64,000 bases of DNA, taken from positions 42,793,121 through 42,857,120 of the forward strand of contig NC_052354.1 in assembly GCF_009727055.1 (NCBI RefSeq), written 5' to 3'. Origin of the DNA: Benincasa hispida (Eukaryota; Streptophyta; Magnoliopsida; Cucurbitales; Cucurbitaceae). Each line of letters opens with the position of its first letter. Position 1 is the stretch's first letter. The translations under genes and the position numbers were made by a program. Under the pieces are notes generated by a model. That model saw only the letters and a program-made list of their open reading frames with translations. It had not been told where the DNA came from and searched no databases. Shown here piece by piece: positions 56,405-64,000 of this stretch.

Positions 56405-58074
56405 TGATGATGCGATACTACTTCTGAATATGCGTTAATTATGGATGTTCATGTAGTATGCCATGTGCTGCAAGTTTCCTTACGATGGAACCAAGTGTAA
56501 TTCCACCACATGATTCTCGGTGTGATCGAAGGTCAAACACGGGGACTGGTTTAGGTTATTGTGGTACGTTCATGATATATGCGACCAGGTTTTCAATCTT
56601 TAAAAGTGTGTGTGTACAGGTATATAAATTGCAATAAAATAAAGTAAAGCAGTAAAGATGCGATAATAAAATAAAAGTACAGTAAACCTAATCTAGATGA
56701 TACAAGATACAGACTTCATGTACAAAATGCTCGGGTCAAGGCTGGCTGTGAAAAGTGAAAAGACGTGGGATGCGGCGGCAAGTCTTATGAATAGAATAGA
56801 AAGAGAAAGACAAATAATATAAACAACGCAAGTTCTTAATCGCATTGAAGCTACAAATACTGTTTTGCTCTTCTATTGGTGTACACCTCTCGGTGATCGG
56901 CCACGCTCCCACATGTTTGTGGTGAAATAGAGACTAACGTAATGAATGCAAGGTTGCTTCCATGTCTGAAAGTACTACTCTCTTTAGTTAACACATTCTT
57001 CAAACCCTCTCTCGATAGATCAGAATGGCATCTTCACTTTTGCTCTCACAGGTGAAGATGTCGTCTAGCATGCCTTAGCTAAACGCATTTTATATCTTTA
57101 ACATAAATTAAGAAAACATCATGAAGAAAGTGATTGACGGGTGAACGAAAATAGATAGAAAATGGTAAATGGAAGCTATCGAAACATTTAATATCTCTAT
57201 TAAGTGTTTAATACATGGTGTGTGAATGAAGAGATAAAGAACAGTGAAGTACAATGATGAAAGAGATAGACAGAAACAAACAAGTGCCAATGTCTTGGCA
57301 CTGATTCGATGAAGATCCGCTTGCCAGATAGGATGGTTTTGATGGCAGGAAGAGCTTCCCTCTCAGGCTTGCTCCACCGGTAGCAGAGATCTTTGCACAG
57401 AGCTTTTAATCGGGTGTTTGGCATATTAGATCTAAGATTCACCTCTCGGCCTTATCTCGTCTTCTTCCTGGATTTCGTCTCTTAAGCACTCAGCTCAGCC
57501 CCTTCTCTCAACAATTTTGCAGCACTTACCCTGTATCCAGTAGCATATTTTTTCCTTTGAAATCAATGGGGTATTTATAGGTGAAGATCTTTGACTCCAG
57601 CCTTGTGGTCCCCACTTGATCGTTATGGTAATTCTGAAGATGGAGGGATATTATTCTTTCTGTTACGCAATCAGACCATCAATTCTGCACAACCGTTAGT
57701 TGTACACGTGTCTCAATCCTCCGCTTTTGCATTGCTCAATTGCATCTTCCGATCATGGGTTCGCATGCAGTGTTGTTTTTATTACTGCATGCAGTTGAAA
57801 CACAGCTCTGGATCGACTATCGCATTGCGCCGTCATTGCGGTAATCGTCTCTTCATTGTTGATTGACGGGTGCAAGCGGTGACTTGGTCTCCTGCAAAAC
57901 AGAGTAAAATTTGACTTGTCTTCCATCTTTATGGTGTTAGTGGGTGTAATTGTGATCATTTATAATTATTGTAATACTAGGCTAATTTTCATACAATCGG
58001 TGCATATTTGCTAACTTTTGGTCGCAATATCTAGATAAGGTGGCATAAATAACTTGTATTTCTATAAGTTATCA
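56405..58074 (-). repeat. 3' LTR of element D
   Basis: Plus-strand edges are TGATGATGCG at 56405 and TTATCA at 58074, giving the same TGATAA...CATCA form as LTR E. A minus-strand TATA motif (CCTATAAATACCCC) lies near 57570-57585. The polypurine tract TAAATTTGGGGGTG follows at 58075. The left edge is inferred. Confidence 0.65.
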
Positions 58075-59269
58075 CACCCCCAAATTTAGATATATGCTTG
58101 TCCTCAAGCATATCTTCTACCAAGGAAATCATGCTCAATTCCTATCCTCTATTTTTTAGACGATTGGTTGCTTCGAATGCTGCACTTAAGCACATTACTT
58201 GACATCGCAATTTCCTTCTATCCTTGCTAATTCTTAGCAAGCCCTACTTTATTCTTCTATATGACAAAATTCTGCTCAAAGTTGCTTTTCTAGTTTTCAA
58301 AATAGAATGTTTATCTCTTCTTTGTCATAACAACTCGATGTATCTACCTGCGGTGAGCAAAAATTTGTGTCATTTCTTTATTTAGAGACTGTTGGTCATG
58401 GTTACACTCTTCGTTTTGGCTTATTCCCATGGGTGTCATGCGGACTTCCAACTACAGTTGTATGCCAATTTCAACTTCAACTCATGAGGATCAGAGGAGT
58501 CGTCTCTTGCATTTTTTTTTTTTAATTTTTGTACTGCGTTGATCCTGGAAACCCACCTTCGGGTGTCATACGAACATCCAACTACAAGCAGACTCCTTTC
58601 ACAACTACAGCATAATCTTATCAGGTTGGGAATATTTTTAAGGGTTTTCCCTTGTGTTGACATTGGAGTTTTGCATTGTTTTTTTTTTTTAATCGAAAAT
58701 GGACACATTTTCTTAACTACAGCATAATCTTGATCTCATCTTCTCATACCTTCCCCACTCCCAAATTTAAAGATGAGCAAGGTCCTCATTGCATTGTTTG
58801 GAGAGACTAGACAAACACATAGAAGAAAATTTCAAAAAGAAGGTTTGAGCAGAACTTTGAAAGATAAAAAGTAAAGTACTGCTAAACTATGAATTAACTA
58901 AGTGTTAGTCAGAATTTACTAAGTATGGGAAATGTTTCTAAGTGGAAACATATATTACATCATAGCAACGCAATGAAGATCGTAAAAATAAGAGATTAAG
59001 AACATTACAAAAATTGACAAAGGAAGATACAGAAAAAGGCACGGGCAAAAAGTGGAGTGAATATATACTCTGATTGTATTGACTATTAACAAGTATACAA
59101 ATAAATTACAAATGAACGCATTACAAAATTTTCTATTTCTTGTACAAGAGTCAAAGAATTTTGATTACTTTACAAATAATAAAAGAATTGAATACAATTA
59201 AATAATGGCCGCATAAAAAAAAAATCTTGTTGGAAGAAAGTGTAAATATTAAGGTTGAGGAGCAGGGGA
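58075..59269 (-). other. Polypurine tract (58075-58088) and 3' untranslated region of element D
   Basis: Non-coding on the element strand. It shares phrases with the equivalent region of E (GTGTCATGCGGAC, CCTCAAGCATA). A second CCCCACTCCCAAATTTAAAG at about 58755-58775 resembles the polypurine tract. Confidence 0.55.
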
Positions 59270-62200
59270 ATCTGGCGGATTTTGAGGTGGTGCAGGAGAG
59301 CGTCTTCAAAATTTAAGTGCTGCCGAAGATGTAGGGGCATCATTGGACCATGAAGATATGCGGTAAGGAATTTGAAGTACTCTTAATTACGCTCCGCAAT
59401 CACTCTGTAGTGCATATGGACTTTATAAATGTTGCGTTGCATGTTGATTAGCTCTTGATGTGGCGGCCCTGCATTGAATCTCATCATTGCGCTCCATTAC
59501 TACCTCAAATCGTTGGTTGAAGAGGTGTTGTTGTTGAGAGAAGAGTTGTTGTTATTGGGAGAAGAGAGATCTCATTTCTGCAAACTCAGCAGCCATGGCG
59601 GTGATGGAGGATTGTGCCTGCAATGTGTCACTAGCATCATTTTGGGGTTGGCCAGAGGTGCCTTCACCCAAATCGTGTGGGTCATCAACTTGCGGCGGTG
59701 AAATGGTGGGTTGCGGTGATGATTTTAATGGTGAAGGTGGGGCTGCTGGATAAACTGAAGAGTTGGGGGACAAGAAGAAGGTTTGTAAAATGCTCGTGTA
59801 AGGGAGAAGAGGGTTGCGCTAGCGGGCTTGGAGGCTAAATGACTAAGGGAAGAGGGTTCATGGGTGCCAGATTTTGCGTTGGTTAATCCTGGACCTTCTC
59901 TTTTCGCTTCTCCTCTCTTCGTCTTCTTTTTGGTCTGTGTTCCAGTGGCGCATTCAAATCGATCACAGGCCTCTTTCCTGGCAGCTCGGGGTAGTGTGGA
60001 GAATCTTTGAGGAGCATCCTTAAGAATTTATGTTGATGAGGTCGTGGACTTCTGGTATGGGCTCCTCATCAATGCCTACACCCATAGACAAGCATAGACT
60101 TGAAACGATCCATGGGAAAAAGAAGTGCCCCCGTATATACCCCACTAATACTCTAATCTACCCCATGATCAACTACCCCACGTCGATAGGAATGCCGCGG
60201 GCTATGCNTGGGAAAAAGAAGTGCCCCCGTATATACCCCACTAATACTCTAATCTACCCCATGATCAACTACCCCACGTCGATAGGAATGCCGCGGGCTA
60301 TGCCTGTCTCTTATACACATCTAGATGTGTATAAGAGACAGATTCTAAGGTACGGATGCCTTTAGGCAAAACCGACCACTTCGTGCCCGGTTGTGTCAGT
60401 ATCTTCAACGCATCCTTCATCCTGTCTCTTATACACATCTAGATGTGTATAAGAGACAGGGGCTATGCAGTACGCGGCCATGACCCGATCCCTTGATACA
60501 GTTCTGTCGTGCGTCGTTGGGATCAGCCACTTCTTGACCAAATAAACCCAGAGCCTTCCCTCCGGCAGCAAGGACTTGGATTCTAAGGTACGGATGCCTT
60601 TAGGCAAAACCGACCACTTCGTGCCCGGTTGTGTCAGTATCTTCAACGCATCCTTCATCTGCTCTTCTGTGGGATCATCAACAATTTTGTTCCCTGGCGC
60701 ATCAGGGTTGTCCTTCATTTGATAAATTTCGTTGATGTCCCTTGTGCTGAAGGGTACTGTCTCCCCCTTAAAGCTGATCACATCCCTATTTTCATGTAAG
60801 TGCCCGCGGTAAAAGCTTCGCACTACCAGAGGCACTATGATTGATGGGCACTGGCAGAATGTGTCCCACCCATGCTCCACAATTACGCTTGTGATGATGT
60901 CAGGTAGTGGAGTTGACATAGGGTAGAAGCCCATCTCGATCAATATATCATCGTTCTCCTTTTTCTTTGATGATTGCTTTTTGGCCGTCGCGGGTTCGCT
61001 GCTTTTTGCTACATCCTTGCCTTTTGCTAACACAAGGCAGACTGTTTTTCATTCTCTCTTTTCCCGCTTTCTGCGTTGCTCTTCATTCTCGCGCTCGACA
61101 AGCTCTTTGCCCCTGCTCTTATATAAGCACTTCTTATTGGTTTCGCACTTCCTCCTCTTCTCCTCCAAAAATAATTTGTCCTCTTCTTCCTTCTTCCTTC
61201 TCTCTTCTTCCTCTTCTTCTCTTTATTCTCTCATAAACTCTTCTTCGAATTGCTCAGAGGCCAGCAACAGGTGCTGTTCCTCCTCGCGCTTCCGGAACCC
61301 GTCAAGTCTGGCAAGCTCATTGTTGCGTCGCATTTCTTCAAACTCCAATCTTCTTCTTCTATCCCCCTTTGCGATGATGAGCTTTCCCCTCTCCATCTTT
61401 TCTTGCTTCTCCTCCTCTTCTTTTCTTTTTCTCTCCTTCTCAAAATTAATCTTTGAGGGGTCATTAATGGACCCTATGCGGCGCATTCTCCCTGCGAACG
61501 CGTATTAGGGGGTCGCCGTCTGCTTCTTTCTCATTCATCCATCCGCAACTATTTTGCATTGCTTTAGTTGCGCCAGTTTCATTAACTGCACCGTTTCCCC
61601 TATCCTTTACGAAGGTTGATTCTTCATCAGGGCTCGTAGCCCTCCATATCACTTCTTCTTCTTCTCTCAGGTGCCTCTTCTCACGTCAGCGCAATCTTCT
61701 CTCCTCTTTCTCTTTCTTCTTCCTCTCCTCATTGGCCTCTTCATCTTCATCATCATCCTTTTGCTCTTTGTTCTTTCTTGCCTTGCGATGATGTAAAGAC
61801 TCCGCCTCTCCAGCCTTCTTTTGCCTTCTTCTTCTTCTTTTTATTTTCCTTCTCGGCCTCTTCTTGTCGCTTCTCTCTCTTCTTATCTTCCTTCTCGGCC
61901 TCTTCTGGCTGCGCATCCCCCACAACCTCCTCCATCGCAATGTCAGGGGTCACTAATGCAACCTCCGCTTCCTTGTTCTCCTCGACTGCGATCTCTTCTT
62001 CTTCTCTTCTTGGAGTTCTTCATAAATTTCTGTAACGACAGTTGCCTCCTAAGTTTCTGGGACCAAAACATCATTCTTCTTTTCTTATTCTTTAATCACC
62101 ACTTCTTCCACCACCACTACTCCATCCTTCACTAGTTCATCAGCCACTACCGCCGCCTCCTCTTTTGTAGGCAATGGTTGGTTTACAAACCCTACCTCGG

Positions 62201-62519
62201 GCAGTTCACCTCCTTGCTCCAAGGTACTTAGGATGTTGCCAAACACCTCTGTATCATCTCATCTCTTCCTTTCCCTTTCAGTGGAGACGATAGGTGTTGG
62301 CGTAGGCATGCTCTTTGTGCTTCCTCTTCTCTTGAACACAGGAGGCCTACAGGCCAAAGGATTTCTCCGGTCTCTTCCGGCGAGTCTGGGGACAATATGG
62401 GCTTGGGCCGCAAGCCTGCGACTGGCAGCCAGGAATGCTGCCTCTTGCATGGCTACTTGATCAGGGGTGGAAGGTGAAGCGGATTGGTTTAAGGTTTGGT
62501 CAGCCATGGATACGAGCAT
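59270..62519 (-). pseudogene. Element D accessory ORF (coiled coil plus plant-retroelement domain)
   Basis: Start near 62507 (MADQTLNQSASPSTPDQVAM). A very Lys/Glu-rich region follows (about 62000-61050; FEKERKRKEEEEKQEKMERG, EERRLR repeats), a predicted long coiled coil. Then comes a domain with MGFYPMSTPLPDIITSVIVE, TVPFSTRDINEIYQMKD, LLPEGRLWVYLVKKWLIPTT and VMAAYCIA, then GIPIDVG and FPWIVSSLCLSMGVGIDE. The C-terminus is Pro/Gln-rich (SQQQHLFNQRFEVVMERN near 59500). This layout resembles the ORFs called putative plant transposon protein that accompany some gypsy elements. Function unknown. Stops and frameshifts occur, and the assembly artefact at 60208-60468 breaks it further. Confidence 0.6.
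60208..60468. other. Assembly artefact: N, 95-bp duplication, two adapters, 80-bp misplaced copy
   Basis: A single N at 60208 separates two identical 95-bp stretches (60113-60207 and 60209-60303). A 38-bp Nextera junction follows at 60304-60341, then an 80-bp copy (60342-60421) of 60580-60659, then a second junction at 60422-60459, and a 9-bp copy (GGGCTATGC). Taking the segment out would join GGGCTATGC at 60207 directly to AGTACGCGG at 60469. Confidence 0.95.
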
Positions 62520-63079
62520 GGAAAAGGGTAAAAACTCGAGCTGTTGGGGAGAAAGAAAGGATGGGATGCAAGACGCTTAGAGTTTCTGCTTTGCCAAAGT
62601 GAGGTAAAGGGTTTCCAATGAAGGAGGAGGTCGTATTTATTGGTTGGGCCGTGGTGGGGCCAAGTGTGATCTTCACGGCGACTGGCCTCGAGCAGCTCAA
62701 CAGGCGCGTCTTTTCACCTCCCTTATTTATGGAGAGAATTAGGACCAAAAATTCATAGAGTCAAAATTGAAGACAAAATTAAAGAGACGTGAATGAGGAA
62801 TTTAGATTAAATGCAGAGAAGTGAATGAGGAGGAAATAAATTCATAGAGTCAAAATTGAATTAAATGAAAAATTTAAGACAGAATTTAGATTTAAAGAGA
62901 CGGAAATTTAATAAAGCATTAAACATAGTATTGAGATATGGACCAAAAATTGTGTTGTTCTGGTGACCGCAATCCACATCTCCATAAGCGGTCAGGCTTA
63001 CCTGCTCAATGTCTTAAGGACATTGCTCCTTCCCTGTAGATCCCAAGGCTTCTAAATTGTTGGGCAATGTTCCCGATGT
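62520..63079 (-). other. Spacer between gag remnant and accessory ORF in element D
   Basis: AT-rich with GAGACG/GAATGAGGA words. No pol domain recognised. The absence of protease, reverse transcriptase and integrase between gag and the accessory ORF implies that D is non-autonomous or deleted. Confidence 0.5.
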
Positions 63080-63599
63080 TCAACTTCTTAGCTCAGAGGT
63101 CAGCTGGCCCACTTGGATCTCCAGATTCCTTATAGAAGATGTTTGTGCTTGCATCACTGCATCATTTTTATCCATATACTGCTTCAGCAGCGTCTCTAAT
63201 GAGCCTCCTGAGGTGTTAGACGATGATGGTTGCTGGTTCTGCGGTCTTGATTGCCCTTGATTGTGGTGAAAAGAGGGATTCCCTCTACTGCCCCCTTGAT
63301 GGTTCACTGGCCCCCCTAGGTTGGGATTGCCTCCCCAACCGAAGTTAGGATGGCTCATCCAGCCCGGATTATAGGTGTTGCTGAAGGGGTTGTTCTGGAT
63401 AGCACACATTTGCTGAAGATTCAATGGACACCCATCAGCTCCGTGAGCCCCTCCACAATTGACGCAGTTGATTGCGGCCACTTGAGCCCTACACGATCGT
63501 TCAGTGCTACCCATTTGCTACACGATCGGCTACCCAACGCCTTGCGCTCAACATTTCACTTTCACTGCTCTTGCTCATGCATACCCAACGAAGAAGCTG
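63080..63599 (-). pseudogene. Element D gag fragment with zinc knuckle
   Basis: The minus strand reads VAAINCVNCGGAHGADGCPL (a CxxC...H...C knuckle), then a Gly/Asn-rich stretch with NPFSNTYNPGWMSHPNFGWG, then SLETLLKQYMDKNDAVMQAQ and IRNLEIQVGQLTSELRS followed by a stop. This is the gag C-terminus of an Athila-like element, homologous to the E gag at about 56280-56400. The N-terminal capsid is missing because LTR G starts at 63600. Confidence 0.75.
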
Positions 63600-64000
63600 T
63601 TGGGTTTTATGTCCTAAAAACTCGCAGTTTGTAAAATGTTAAACATTTTCTATTATCAATATACTTATTCTTGATCTCATAAATTGTATGAAAGTCTAAA
63701 TCCAATAAACTAAGACCCATGACTATTGTATGAGTACTTGAACTTTATGTAGAGACATAAGAGTGGATTGGGTTCGAGTAAATAGCCAAAATGATCTATG
63801 GTACATGAATAAAATTGGGTACCTTATTTTCGTACCACCATTGGATGCGGCCTACTCTGTAGTTGTTACAAAGAGTTGTAAAGTGCTACATACGATGTGA
63901 TCCTAATTCATACATATTATGACATGAAGAGTGGGGGCGTCCTATGCAATGAGTTTGCATAAGATCCAGACCAAGAAATAATTCACTCTTACTTTATAAC
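63600..64000 (+). repeat. LTR G, left part, runs off the window
   Basis: TGTTGGGTTTTATGTCC begins abruptly inside the D gag and is followed by non-coding sequence to the end. TGTTGGG is a common LTR start. Lineage and orientation cannot be told because the other edge is outside. Confidence 0.5.

Noticed and set aside
60030..60365. ORF with a duplicated KKCPRIYPTN peptide and SYTHLDVYKRQ
   Set aside because: Created by the N-bounded duplication and the synthetic adapter.
60967..62135. Serine/leucine-rich plus-strand ORFs
   Set aside because: They are the antisense shadow of the Lys/Glu-rich coiled coil of the accessory ORF on the minus strand.

Overview
This is plant nuclear DNA: AT-rich, with no dense protein coding, GT..AG introns in the only recognisable host gene, and mostly decayed plant LTR retrotransposons (Ty3/gypsy Athila-type and chromovirus, Ty1/copia), CACTA transposon ends, a LINE tail and small repeats. 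The only host genes are two broken non-plastidial lipoxygenase (LOX) copies. One carries a Thr-His regiospecificity pair like the one described for the cucumber lipid-body LOX, which with the repeat content suggests a cucurbit. That placement is an inference. No RNA gene, CRISPR array or prokaryotic feature was seen.

Layout. 0-6.2 kb: two diverged, inverted copies of a non-coding LARD-like retroelement flank a copia gag scrap and a CACTA transposase C-terminus with its terminal repeats. 6.2-10.9 kb: AT-rich DNA with microsatellites and dispersed repeats. 10.9-14.3 kb: a 3'-truncated, badly decayed chromovirus. 14.3-20.6 kb: MITE-, TRIM- and tandem-type repeats. 20.6-26.0 kb: LOX copy A, with decayed exons 1-3 and nearly perfect exons 4-9. 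26-30 kb: LINE tail, copia 3' end, CACTA 3' end. 30.5-32.6 kb: LOX copy B, exons 3-6 only, on the opposite strand.

32.7-63.6 kb is nested retrotransposons. A copia element (C) was split by an Athila-type element (A, 33657-45681, two LTRs of about 1.7 kb, tRNA-Asp-like primer site). A itself carries another LTR (F) inside its integrase. To the right lie a plus-strand gag element (B) cut by a minus-strand Athila-like element (E, with the best-preserved integrase and reverse transcriptase here). Next is element D, which has gag and a long accessory ORF but no visible pol. At 63600 a further LTR (G) starts and runs off the window.

Part of the sequence is not biological. Three perfect head-to-head Tn5 mosaic-end pairs (the Nextera mate-pair junction adapter) sit at 54890, 60304 and 60422. 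Two single Ns (50211, 60208) are flanked by duplicated sequence. These are assembly artefacts, and they break element E's polymerase reading frame and element D's accessory ORF. I found no credible new biological system. The most interesting leads are the polarised decay of LOX A, the nested insertion order, and short CpG-containing words reiterated in leaders and LTRs of unrelated retroelements.
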